Shown piece after piece: positions 1 through 9,813 of a stretch of DNA of 64,000 bases. The stretch lies in the NCBI GenBank assembly GCA_949317995.1, contig OX439035.1, positions 2,966,181 to 3,030,180 on the forward strand. The letters run 5' to 3'. This stretch comes from Acholoe squamosa (Eukaryota; Annelida; Polychaeta; Phyllodocida; Polynoidae). Both the position numbers and the translations under genes were made by a program. Below the pieces are notes generated by a model. The model was not told the origin of the DNA. It ran no database searches and saw nothing but the letters and a program-made list of their open reading frames with translations. Position 1 is the first letter of the stretch. Each line of letters opens with the position of its first letter.

Positions 1-2467
1 AAGTCGAGGTATGGACGTCGGATGGGCCCCGGGTATAAGACTACTTCGGCCTATTTGAAAGCCAAAGAACAGGTAGAGCAACAAGCTAAGAGACAGCATG
101 AACAATTCATAGCTGCCCAGAAGAAAATCGAAGATGAGACAAAGGAACGGATCGGAATGCTCCGTTCTGTCGAACAGGAGGCGATTCTAAAAGAATCCGA
201 CCTCAAGTATCGGTTATCCTCTCTAGCCCATCGGTTGGAACTAAAAGAGAAGGATGAAAAAGAAAAAGATAGCAAGTTGGCTGACCTAGAACTCGAGGAA
301 GCCAATAGATGAAGAGCAATTGACAAGGCTAGAGCCGAGGAAGTTGCTAAGACCCGGAGGGGTAAGCAAATTACAATCCGAATTGCATGCCATGGAGGAA
401 AAATTGAAAAGACTTCAGCTCCGTAAAGCGGAGACAGAAGCCAAGTTGGTCTCGGAACAAGCCGAGATCCGAAGAGAGACCAGCGAGTACCAAAGGTCTC
501 AAAAGGAAAAGGGTGAGAAGTATCGTTTACTAAAAGATACTTTGAAAAGGGAAGCAATAGCGGCCCAGGAAGAAAGGAATCGAGCTGTGGCAGATAATGA
601 GAAGATCCGATCCGAGATCCTATCAGAAAATGCACAGCTAAGAGAGGAACAGAGGAACTTAACCACTGACGTGGCCACCCTAACGATAAATAAATCCGCC
701 ATGGAAAGTTATTTACAGGAACAGGAGCATGCGAATGTTCCCCCAGTGAGTAAGGACCAAAATCCAAACTCAACGTTTGTCAAACAAGGAGACCCAGTTT
801 CCTGTTCGACTCCAAAGCATCCAGCGTATAATCCATTCGTGAATGATAATGCGTCCCGGAATGTAGATCAGGGGGGAGTCTATATTAGAACCCAAGATAA
901 GAACGGCCGGACCAGCAGAGTTCGGATTAGTGAGGTCCCGATAGTCCACAACTTGGACCCAGACTTCGTACCGAGAGACTGTTCCGACACTAGTGCCGAA
1001 ACAAGTGGGTTCCACATACATGTGGATCAGACAGATAATGTTGGGTTGGGTGCAGGTAATCCTAGCAACCAACAGAACCCACCAAGCAGTGGTAGCCAAT
1101 CTGGTCAGGCTGGTCCACCGCCTAATGACGGTAGTCACGGCGGAACTACCTATTCAGGCGCACAAGGGGGTGATGGTGCCTTGGGTGCAGGCACCAATGT
1201 AGGGGGCGATGGTGCCTCGGGTACCGGCCCCAACGCAGGGGGTGGAGGCTATACGAACTACAGTGGTTCGCAGTGGACGTATAACCAACCACCACCACCA
1301 CCGCCAAACAATACAAGTTTTGGCGGCATGGGAGGCAATCGAACCTTGAATGAGACCAAGGCGATTGAATGGAGCAAACAACAATGTACTAGATTGATGT
1401 ATGCTCATAATTCAGCCCGAAGGGTAGCCGTCATTCCTAAGGAATACGACGGTACACGGCCATGGAAGGAATGGTTCGAAGATTTTATCGATGTGATGAA
1501 TTGTAATGGATGGACCTCATACGAGGCCAAGCCACATCTAGTAAGATGTTTAAAGGGTGGGCCAGGACGCATGGCCGTCAAGGAATGGCGCACCTGCTAT
1601 GGTCTCGCTGGGAGCTTTGAGCAGCTAGTCGAATCTGCTAGTGGACTATTATGCAATATGGTCAAGGAGGATCCAATGGTTCGTTTTAAGAAACGGACCC
1701 AAAAACCCAATGAAGCTTTCAGAGCATACGGTATGGAACTGCATGCTCTGTTAAGTAAAGCCAGACCCGGGACGGAGAACCAAGACTGGTATATGGACGA
1801 TTTGATTACCCAATTCGTCAAGGGTCTAAGAGACCGAGACGAGCAGATAGCTGCTAGAGATGCCTGGAAGGAGGGTATTACGCTGCACGGCATATTTAAT
1901 GGTATAGACATGGCCGTGAAGAAACGAACGATGTTAGCTGGAGACATCCCGAACACCACGGGATCGACTCCTGTATCATCCGTAGTTCAGCGAACCGAGG
2001 TAGAAAGTACCCCGGATGACTTCGAATTAATAGACATTGAGCAGGAGGACGGTACCTTTTGTTCAATGCAGGTTAGGAAAAATACTTCTGGCAGGAAGTA
2101 CATTCCCAGAAAGGTTTACAATAAACCAAAGGATGCTAAATCACCATCCAAAGTCAGGGGCGAGGCTAGAGCTGGCGGCAAAGCCTATAAGCCCCCTGAT
2201 AGCGCCAATAAGGCGAGGGGTCAATCTCCGGATATGACCAAACTAATGGAGGATATGTGTAAGAAGATTACTGATGCCCTCCAAGCCAACCAGCAGAGAC
2301 CCAGGGTGGACCGCCGAACGGCTAAGTGTTTCAGGTGTCAACGCATGGGACACTATTCATCGGAATGTACCGCTGCAAAGCCGGTAATGGCGGCCTTCTA
2401 TGAAGCCGAAGTCGAGGGCGAGGAGAGCCAGAATGCTACTGAATCTCCTGAGACAGGGGGAAACTAG
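1..2467 (+). pseudogene. Element 1 gag (5' partial, broken)
   Basis: Gag builds the particle in which retrotransposon RNA is reverse transcribed. The reading frame is open from base 1 (an ATG lies at 22, but the true start may be outside), and encodes a long charged coiled coil rich in E, K, Q and R. A TGA at 310-312 and a frame change near 355-366 move the coil into the frame that ends at the TAG 2465-2467. A Gly/Asn/Pro-rich linker (about 1020-1320) follows, then a capsid-like region with a PWKEWFEDF motif near 1460, and a CCHC zinc knuckle at 2327-2368 (C-x2-C-x4-H-x4-C). The stop directly follows a frameshift heptamer. The CTG/TTG-type upstream starts in the second frame are not real starts. 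Confidence 0.85.
2458..2467 (+). promoter_or_regulatory. -1 ribosomal frameshift site GGGAAAC followed by gag stop
   Basis: The heptamer GGGAAAC at 2458-2464 is in the correct phase (G GGA AAC, gag frame) for the X XXY YYZ rule and abuts the gag TAG at 2465-2467. A -1 slip continues into the open protease frame. The placement immediately before the stop makes a chance match unlikely. A downstream stimulatory structure was not assessed. Confidence 0.75.
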
Positions 2468-3681
2468 TGGGGGTTGTATCCATGGCATTAGGTATAACAT
2501 CAGCAGTGAACAAATGCCAAAAGGCTACCGGGGGTAATCCGGTGGAAGATTTCGAATCAAGTTCTCCTGGAGGTCGGATGACTGTGGGTGCGCAACCCTT
2601 CATCCCGGCCGGGGCGAGGGACCCTAGTGCTAATGTGTATGGTGGTGAGCATGTCGAGGCGAGTGGCCGCACTGGGGGAGAGGAAGGATGGATCAAGGAG
2701 TTGATTCGAGTGTGTGGGACACGCCTTCCCCCAAGTCATCCGTGTCTGGAATTTTTGAGAGGACTCGGATTGAATCTTGGTGATTCGGGAGACTTTCAAC
2801 AGTTTACCAGCAACCCATCCCCCTTGGGAGGGAGACGGTGGTATGTACCCATATCTGTGGAAGGCCAGGTAAGAGAATTCTTAGTGGATACTGGAGCTAG
2901 CCATTCCTGTGTGTCCAAAAGATTCTTCGACTCGGTGGCCAGCAGTCATGAGAACCTCAAAACGGGGGTAAATGCTTGCACCGCCGACGGAAGCACTATG
3001 AGGACTTTTGGTAGGACGTTTATGCCTATCCGAATAGGATGCAAAGAATTCGTTCTTTCGCCAACTATTGCAGAGGTTAGTGATGACGGAATCCTCGGAT
3101 TGGATTTTGCAAGCTTATACGGGGCCGTCTTGGACCCGAGGGATGGAATGATGAGCATCCGGAATCCGTATGGCTTGCATGTTCAGTGCGTCTTGAGACA
3201 AGTGTCTTCGGTAGCATCGGTTATACACACGGTGAAAATCCCTCCGGGAACCACTTGTGATGTCCTTTGTGGCGGATCAATGGCCCAGAAGGGTGAAGCC
3301 GGAGTCTTTGAACCCGATACGGTATACTTATCGAGCATCGGGTTGGACTCAATGGATATATTGGTGGCTAATGCAGCATGGTCTGTATTACCCATAACTA
3401 ACCAAGTTTTGGCGGCATGGGAGGCAAGGTTCAATAAACCATTAAACCCTGTTGGTAAGCATCCACTGGATGAAGAATTCAAGAAACTGATTGATAGATC
3501 AGATTTACAGAATACGGAGGACAAGGAATGCCTGGGGGACCTCTTGCGAAGGTATGAGAGTGCTTTCGGTAGAGAAGGAGGACCCGTGGGTAGATCCGAT
3601 AAGGTGTTGCACACTATAGATGTGGGCGACGAGAAGCCTTTCAAGATCCCGTATCGTAGACTTCCAGAAGTTAATATGTGA
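2467..3681 (+). pseudogene. Element 1 pol: protease and N-terminal RT segment
   Basis: This frame is entered by -1 frameshifting from gag, and the GTG at 2467 is not a real start. It encodes an aspartic protease with the catalytic LVDTGA motif (Asp about residue 141 counted from 2467) and the downstream ILGLDF motif typical of retropepsins. The connector and the start of the RT domain follow (FKIPYRR near 3640-3660). The frame dies at the TGA 3679-3681 because of a one-base frame change at about 3672-3680. RT continues in the next frame, so this is mutation rather than programmed shifting. Confidence 0.85.
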
Positions 3682-4227
3682 ACAGGAAATACAAAAACAA
3701 CTGGACCTAGGGGTAATCGTGCCCAGCTCGAGCCCTTGGTCCAGCCCCGTTTCTATGACCACTAAGAAAGACGGTACAATCTGCTTTTGCGTGGATTACC
3801 GAAAGTTAAACGGTATGACAAAGAAGAACTCGTATCCCCTTCCAAGGATGGGTGGGAACCAATGGTTTTGTACCTTGGACTTGCAATCCGGGTATTGGCA
3901 GATACCGATGCACCCGATGACATAGAGAAAACAGCTTTCTCTAGTCATATGGGGCTATTCGAGTATAATGTCTTGCCTTTTGGATTGTGTAACGCCCCGG
4001 CTACATTTGAGGCCATGATGGAATCCCTGCTGAGTGACCTTCTGTGGAAGAAGTGTTTGGTCTACCTAGACGACGTCGTATTCGGCAAGTCGTTTAAGGA
4101 ATGCCACGCGAACCTGCAGCTGGTACTTGACCGGATTCTATCCAACGGTCTAAAACTTAAACCCAAGAAATGTAATCTGTTTAAGAAAACTATTACATAT
4201 CTCGGAAGGATCATAACTCCCAGCTGA
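3672..4227 (+). pseudogene. Element 1 pol: reverse transcriptase core, frameshifted
   Basis: Two overlapping frames carry the RT. The first (to 3925) has the EIQKQLDLGVI and DYRKLN blocks and the TLDLQSGYWQI block with the first catalytic Asp. The second (from about 3915) has LPFGLCNAPATF and the active-site YLDD at about 4066-4077, ending at an in-frame TGA (4225-4227). Between SYPLPRM and WFCTLDL about nine residues usually present in Ty3/gypsy RTs are missing (near 3849), suggesting an internal deletion as well as the frame change near 3915. This RT cannot be made as a single polypeptide. Confidence 0.85.
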
Positions 4228-6014
4228 GTGAGTGCAGATCCGGAAAAATTGGAAGCAGTGGAGAATTGGGAAAGGCCCACGAGTGCTAAGGAGGTTAGAT
4301 CATTTCTAGGATTTTGTTCCTATTACCGTGATTTTATACCGAATTACTCTCGTGTAAGCTTCCCCATGCAATGCTTAGCTCACTGGACCCCGGGTAGGGC
4401 TCGGGACCCATTCCCATGGACCAGCGAGCAAGAAGAATCTTTTAATAAAATAAAAGGTTTGTTTAGGAATACACCTGTGTTGAAATATCCCACTCCCGAG
4501 GGACATTTCATATTATACACCGATGCGAGCAACGACGCCATTGGGGCAGCACTCTCTCAGGTCCAGGATGGAGTCGAGGTCCCATTGGCCTTCGCTAGCA
4601 ACACGCTAAGCAAGACCCAGCGTAATTATTGTACCACTAAACGAGAACTCCTCGCAGTAGTGGTGTATACGAAGAAGTTTAAGCACTTCCTGTGGGGAAC
4701 TGACTTTACTTTGCGGACCGACCATTCGTCTCTAAGATGGCTCCTTAATTTTAAGGATGCCGAAGGGATGATTGGGAGATGGTTAGCTCATCTATCCGAA
4801 TTCGGATTGGAGCACAAGCAAGTCGAGCACCGACCGGGTGCTAAACATATTAATGCGGATGCCTTGTCGAGGCGACCCGTCCGGAAGTGCCAGAATGCCA
4901 CTTGTGAAGGCTGCGGGGCCCACAATGCTGTGGTCGCAGGGTTAGTATTTAACTATACCAACCCCCGAATCCCCTGGGAGGAGGCTGTGTGCAGCTATCT
5001 CGATTGGTCCCCGGAGACCATCAAGAAGTTCCAACAGTCAGACCCCACCACTGCGCGCATAATGGAATACTTACGGATAGGTATTAAGCCGGCAAGGCCG
5101 ATGTTATCCCTGGAAGACAGGGAAACGAGGCGATTGATAGCTCAATGGACCAAGCTGGAGATCCAAGATGGTGTACTGTGTAGGTGGAAAACCACTTCCA
5201 CCGACGGTAGACTACTACAAATAGTGATTCCCACCTCGATGAGAAGGGATATCATGTATTATTGCCATGGCCACCAAACGAGTGGTCATTTCGGAAAGAA
5301 AAGATCAATAGAGCGTCTACAAAGACATTACTACTGGCCCGGAATGAGCAGCGACCTACTCCGGTGGATCGCGACTTGCCCGGATTGTTGTAAAAACAAG
5401 CCGGGACCCGGCCTGGGCAAGCTACCCTTGTCCCAGGAGTTGTTTGGTGTCTGTTTTGCTCGAGTAGCAATAGACATCATCAGTGGATTCAAAACGACAC
5501 CTAGAGAAAATACCTGTATGATGGTCGTAACCGACTACTATACGAAGTATACTCGGGTGTTTCCTCTTCCTAACCACAAAGCCGCTACATGTGCTGAGGC
5601 GCTTGTAAAAGGCTGGGTGCTACATCTGGGTGTCCCCCTCATGATGCACAGTGACCAAGGAAGAGAGTTCGAGTCAGAGTTATGGCAGGAAATGTGCCAT
5701 TACTTAGCAATATGCAAGACCCGAACCAACCTATACCGACCACAGTCGGATGGTCAGGTAGAAAGGTTCAATAGGACTTTGATACAAGTGCTAAAGCCCC
5801 TGGTTAATACCCACTAGGACGACTGGGATAAGCAGTGTGAGTTTGTAGTACACGCCTACAACAACACTGTTCATTCATCTACTAATTGCACTCCAAACAT
5901 GCTAGTGTTCGGCGAGGACATAATTATGCCCGCCGACTTGGTGTATGGAGTGGTTGGGATAGACCCAGAGGCGCCCTGCACTGTGTTGTTTGTGGAGTCG
6001 TTAAGGGACAGGTT
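4228..6014 (+). pseudogene. Element 1 pol: RNase H and integrase (interrupted)
   Basis: This continues the RT frame after the TGA at 4225-4227. RNase H catalytic residues are visible as D99 (YTDAS), E140, D165 and D211 (NADALS), counted from 4228. Integrase follows with an HHCC zinc module (H349, H354, C384, C387) and the DDE triad D416, D476, E512, with exactly 35 residues between the last two. A TAG at 5815-5817 breaks the frame, which otherwise stays open to 6014, where element 2 is inserted. The C-terminus resumes at 21903. The RNase H and integrase residues are intact, so decay seems recent. Confidence 0.9.
6011..6014 (+). repeat. Target site duplication GGTT, left copy
   Basis: GGTT flanks the left LTR of element 2 and is matched by GGTT at 21903-21906. 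Four-base duplications are usual for Ty3/gypsy integrases. Confidence 0.85.
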
Positions 6015-7367
6015 TGTCATACTAGTAATTGGCATGATCAAGTTGTCATATGAGAAATATCATAAGACTAGTGGTATATAGTGTAATTACCTCAAGGCTC
6101 TTATAAATAGTGTTATTTCCAGTTGTCACTGGTTTATTCAGCTTTAGGCAACATGTAAGAAATATCAATCATACAGTAGTTAGTATGTAGGTAATTTGTA
6201 CATACAGTAAATATACAGTAATTTATAAAGTATAATGTTCTGTTCCACTCCACCTGTGAGGTAATAATAATACAATGTCCAGCATAGTTCTAGGTGGGTT
6301 CCCACACCTAGCTCCTGACCTGCTGCTTAGAGGAATAATGTAATAATGAATAACTTTACCCTCTGGTGGATGTCTTGAGGAAGATACCCCCTGGCCACTA
6401 ATGATAGAAACCAATGCCTGTCTAGCATAGTTTCACCATAGTGCAGTGGTATAGCAGGTAGCAGGAGATGACTGGAGATGTTACCTCTAGAGTGGTTCTT
6501 GGTGTTCTGACTGTCTAGGAGGTGCAGCCAGGCTATTTGTAGCAAATCTTGGAAAAGCACCTCCAGACTGACTGGGGCCAGTAGCATCTGCCTAACTCTG
6601 CAATTGTTTGAGGGGAGTCTTTCATGTGTCACTGGGTGCACAAAGGACCCCCATGGACGCCGCTGTGTCCCCCTTTGTCTTGGTAGGTTCTGTAACTTCA
6701 AACCCCCATATCTCGGAAGTTTACGCAGTTACGACCGCCATTTTGCGCATGCGCTGAGTTGAATATGCCAAGTTTATAATGCCCGCTGGATAGGCGCGTA
6801 ACTCGCGCCGGTTTGTCTGTAGTGCACTCGGAGGTTGATTCAGTCTCCATGGCGTAACTTCCTTAATAATGAGAGTTCCGCCTTGATCTTGAGCTCATTC
6901 TAACCGTCTAATTATGGGCTTTCCATAAATGCTTTGATATTTGACCTAAGTTGCTCAGGAGCGACGCTAGAGCGACCGGAAGGTTATGGCGTCGTGCTTA
7001 TGTAACCCATTGTTCAGTCATTAGAGTGCTCAGACACTCATGACGGCGTCAGCGGTGCTCAGGCACCCGTGACGGCCGGTTGCATTCACTTACAACTTAT
7101 TAGTTTGTGCACTGAACCATGAGGTCGCACACTGAGACCCTCATTTTTATTATATTGTGCAGTGAACCATTAGGTCGGAGCCTTTGATGTCACAAACTCT
7201 GTGTAACTGACTTGGCTGGTGTGCAGTGGGGCATGAACGCTCTTATACAAAGTTTGAGCGCTCTTATAGCTCTTAGAACCAACCTATGTATTGATCCCTT
7301 ATACAATACATTATTTGATCAATACAATAATATGTCACAATTTATGGGATAATAAAATGGTATATCA
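6015..7367 (-). repeat. Element 2 LTR, 3' copy in element orientation
   Basis: 1353 bp, begins TGTCATACTAG and ends GGTATATCA on the plus strand. It has the same length as the copy at 20550-21902. A minus-strand AATAAA lies at 7146-7151. Two minus-strand open frames inside (about 124 and 63 codons) also occur in the other LTR, but with only about 1% divergence this says nothing about selection. Confidence 0.92.
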
Positions 7368-7374
7368 TAGAATA

Positions 7375-7387
7375 CTCCCTCTCCCCC
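7375..7387 (-). promoter_or_regulatory. Polypurine tract of element 2
   Basis: On the minus strand this reads GGGGGAGAGGGAG, 7 nt before the start of the 3' LTR. That is the expected position for the primer of plus-strand DNA synthesis. Confidence 0.65.
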
Positions 7388-7719
7388 GAGAAAATGCGAA
7401 ACTCCGTCATTTCGCCGAGGGAATGTACAATCTGCATATTTTTACCTCATTTGGAGTTATATACTGTTTTGTAAGAGGATTTGAAGTAATGGGGATCGCT
7501 TCAAATGCAATTTTTGTGGTAGAGCTTTGTCAGTATAAACAATTTTCTCCTGGGTGTAAGTACATTTCCGAGATTCTATATCTTACCATACCTGGGTGTA
7601 TTTGCTTATGTAACATCAATTTTGGGTACAATTTTCCATTTTTTTATGTACAACATACAATTTGGCAAATAGTGTGCAATTTTGGCATTCAATGTTCAAT
7701 TTAGCGTGCAAATTGAACA
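7388..7719. other. AT-rich spacer of element 2, no gene recognised
   Basis: Mostly A/T with no recognisable motif. A 137-codon plus-strand open frame spans the LTR edge (7291-7704), but its composition is that of AT-rich noncoding DNA. Confidence 0.5.
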
Positions 7720-8100
7720 TAAATGACAATTTAGTGTGCAAATTTACAATTTCGTGTGTAATTGCGTTCAATTGACAATTTTAGTATGCAAATATATAAT
7801 TTTCGCGTACATTTGACAATTTTAGTATGCAAATATATAATTTTCGCATACATTTGGCAATTTTAGTATGCAAATATACAATTTTCGCGTACATTTGGCA
7901 ATTTTAGTATGCAAATATATAATTTTCGCGTATATTTGGCAATTTTAGTATGCAAATATATAATTTCGCGTACATTTGGCAATTTTAGTATGCAAATATA
8001 CAATTTCGCGTTTAATTCACAATTTTAGTATGCCAACATATAATTTTGCGTTCAATTGATAATTTCTGTATGGACATGTATAATTTTGTGTACAGCTTGG
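7720..8100 (+). repeat. AT-rich tandem array with octamer motifs, period about 41 bp
   Basis: About seven to eight imperfect units each contain AATTTTAGTATGCAAATAT followed by a CGCGTA-type segment. Six units hold an exact ATGCAAAT, the POU/octamer recognition core. The array lies between the accessory ORF and the 3' LTR of element 2. Confidence 0.8.
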
Positions 8101-8179
8101 TTACACATAAAAATGTTGATTTTTGTAAAAAAAAACCTGATTTTAGTGTATGAATTGGGTACAGACATACAGTATAATG

Positions 8180-8405
8180 TGCAACATACAATTTAAGTGT
8201 GCAAATTGGGTACAAACTTACAATCTAGTGTGCAACATACAATTTTAGTGTGCAAATTGGGTACGAGCGTACAATCTGGTGTGCAAACATACAATTTTAG
8301 TGTGCAAATTTGGTACGAGCGTACAATCTGGTGTGCAAACATACAATTTTAGTGTGCAAATTCGTACGAGCGTACAATCTAGTTTACACTATACAATTTT
8401 TGGGA
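8180..8405 (+). repeat. Second AT-rich tandem array, period about 57 bp
   Basis: Three to four imperfect units combine TACAATTTTAGTGTGCAAAT with a GGTACGAGCGTACAATCT-type segment. It shares the CAATTTTAGT-TGCAAAT core with the array to its left, so both probably expanded from one ancestral motif. Confidence 0.7.
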
Positions 8406-9118
8406 TTTGAGACAAATTTTTCCGAGGACCGGAAAAACAAAGTACTTCATGTACAATAGGCTTATTTGTCTCTGAGTTACTCTTTGATTTTGCTATATGG
8501 GTGTATTAATTGGCAATTTCGGCAGTGGGCCGCTGCTTAATTGACTTTTCCCCTAGCCTTTTGAGTATGAGTCCCTGAAAGAGATTATTTGGTGAGTATC
8601 TTAAGTAAACATGTTTCATGTCAACAATTTTCTCAACAAAAAAATTTTTTTTTTCATTCATTTTTTCCAACAATTTTCTTGGATACCTAAAGTGTGTTAC
8701 TTTAAGTAAACCTTGGTATAGTATACAAGTGCTAGTGGGTACAAAAACTGTCTTAGTTATCTACCTGCATTCATGTATATTAATGTTAGATTTGTACAAT
8801 TTACAATTTGTAATTTGCAATTTCGCAATTTTGCGCGTATATGTGCGCATTAATCATCGATTTTGTGAGAATACCATAGATTTTCATATTATACATCAAC
8901 AAGTGGCTGTGTATATTTTCTAATTTTTTTTTCTAATACTTTGATAATTTCATTGACAGTGGAGGTGTGTCAGGAGTGAGATGTGAGTCTCCTCCCTGAT
9001 GTGCTCATGCAGTGGTGGCACTTGAGGTGTTAGGTGCCAGATTCTGGCATGTGTCTGTGTCAGTGCCTAGCTTGGTGTCAGTGGACAGTTCAGGGTGGGG
9101 GGGGGGGGTGTGTGTGTC
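8406..9118. other. AT-rich spacer upstream of accessory ORF
   Basis: No gene recognised. AT-rich to about 8955, then a change to GT-rich sequence with a G run at about 9097-9108. The 101-codon plus-strand frame at 8618-8923 looks like chance. Confidence 0.5.
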
Positions 9119-9120
9119 CA

Positions 9121-9156
9121 TTTAAGGAGTGTGTGGCTGGTATTGGAGTATCAGTT
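9121..9156 (+). promoter_or_regulatory. Candidate core promoter for the plus-strand accessory ORF
   Basis: A TATA-like TTTAAG at 9121-9126 lies 32 bp before the A of an initiator-like TCAGTT (9151-9156). The predicted leader to the ATG at 9185 is about 32 nt. Spacing fits a TATA/Inr promoter, but both motifs are short. Confidence 0.4.
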
Positions 9157-9184
9157 CCTCTCTGGAAACCTCTGTTGTAACACC

Positions 9185-9664
9185 ATGGCCCATCTTCAAG
9201 CTATCTTTGCTTTGCCTGTCTCCCAGGTGATGGAGGTGGGGGGTCCGGCTAGGGCCCTGGTGGAGGCCAACCAGGCCATACACTATGGCTACATAGTGAG
9301 GAATTTCAAAGAGATCATTGAGCATGGTGATGTGTTGGTCTGCAAGTACTCCTGCCACTATTTCTTGGGCTCAGCCTTGCGTCGGGGGGCCACTGTGGCC
9401 CTTCTGGCTAGGGCCTTGGGTAATATGGGGTTCTGGCCCATGGACTATAACTTCGGGCCGCGGGAGCGAGTGTTATGGGATTATCTGTTGGCAGCGTCCC
9501 TCATCGATCTTGCGGCATCCGGGGACCCATCTATGGCCGCCGAGTATGGACTGGGGTTGATGGAGGCCCGGCTTGTTGAGTGGGAACATGACCACGGCCA
9601 CATGTATGGATCGGACTCGGACTCCCACTCTCCCATCGATGTTGAACCCGAGGATCTGTGGTAG
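9185..9664 (+). CDS. Accessory ORF antisense to element 2, 159 aa, unknown function
   Basis: The ATG at 9185 sits in a strong Kozak context (CACCATGG); the frame is open from 9095, but only this ATG is well placed. The protein is not recognised. It starts MAHLQAIFALPVSQVMEVGG, has an alanine/leucine-rich, probably helical core, and ends in an acidic Ser/Asp-rich tail (GSDSDSHSPIDVEPEDLW). No signal peptide or membrane segment is evident. It is GC-rich against AT-rich surroundings and opposes the gag-pol-env direction, converging on env, which ends at 9814. A histone-type stem-loop begins 47 nt after the stop. With the promoter-like motifs upstream this looks like a compact intronless gene, possibly captured from a host; that is inference. 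Confidence 0.6.
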   Translation: MAHLQAIFALPVSQVMEVGGPARALVEANQAIHYGYIVRNFKEIIEHGDVLVCKYSCHYFLGSALRRGATVALLARALGNMGFWPMDYNFGPRERVLWDYLLAASLIDLAASGDPSMAAEYGLGLMEARLVEWEHDHGHMYGSDSDSHSPIDVEPEDLW

Positions 9665-9711
9665 GATCCCGACTGACTGAAACCTAGGGTGTAAAAACCC
9701 GCCATCCCAAA

Positions 9712-9727
9712 GGCCCTTTTCAGGGCC
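9712..9727 (+). terminator. Histone-type mRNA 3' stem-loop
   Basis: GGCCCTTTTCAGGGCC forms a perfect 6-bp stem with a TTTC loop. It fits the histone stem-loop pattern (GGYYYT-TTTC-ARRRCC), including the CCAAA 5' flank. It begins 47 nt after the stop at 9664, within the usual range for replication-dependent histone genes. A GAAAAG stretch about 13 nt downstream could be a weak histone downstream element. On the minus strand the loop reads GAAA, so the motif is only meaningful for plus-strand RNA. Confidence 0.75.
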
Positions 9728-9813
9728 GGCAAATTGTCCGAAAAGTTCTGAATACTGTCTCTGATATGTTGTCTCCTGGTGGTGGACTGGGGGCAGTCTA
9801 GGCTGAGGGCAGT

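Noticed and set aside
51-773. 240-codon minus-strand frame
   Set aside because: Antisense shadow of the coiled-coil part of element 1 gag.
6327-6701. 124-codon minus-strand frame in the LTR of element 2 (also 20862-21236)
   Set aside because: Present in both LTRs, but these differ by only about 1%, so openness is not evidence. No recognisable domain.
7291-7704. 137-codon plus-strand frame at the LTR edge
   Set aside because: AT-rich, crosses the LTR/internal boundary, antisense to the element, no motif.
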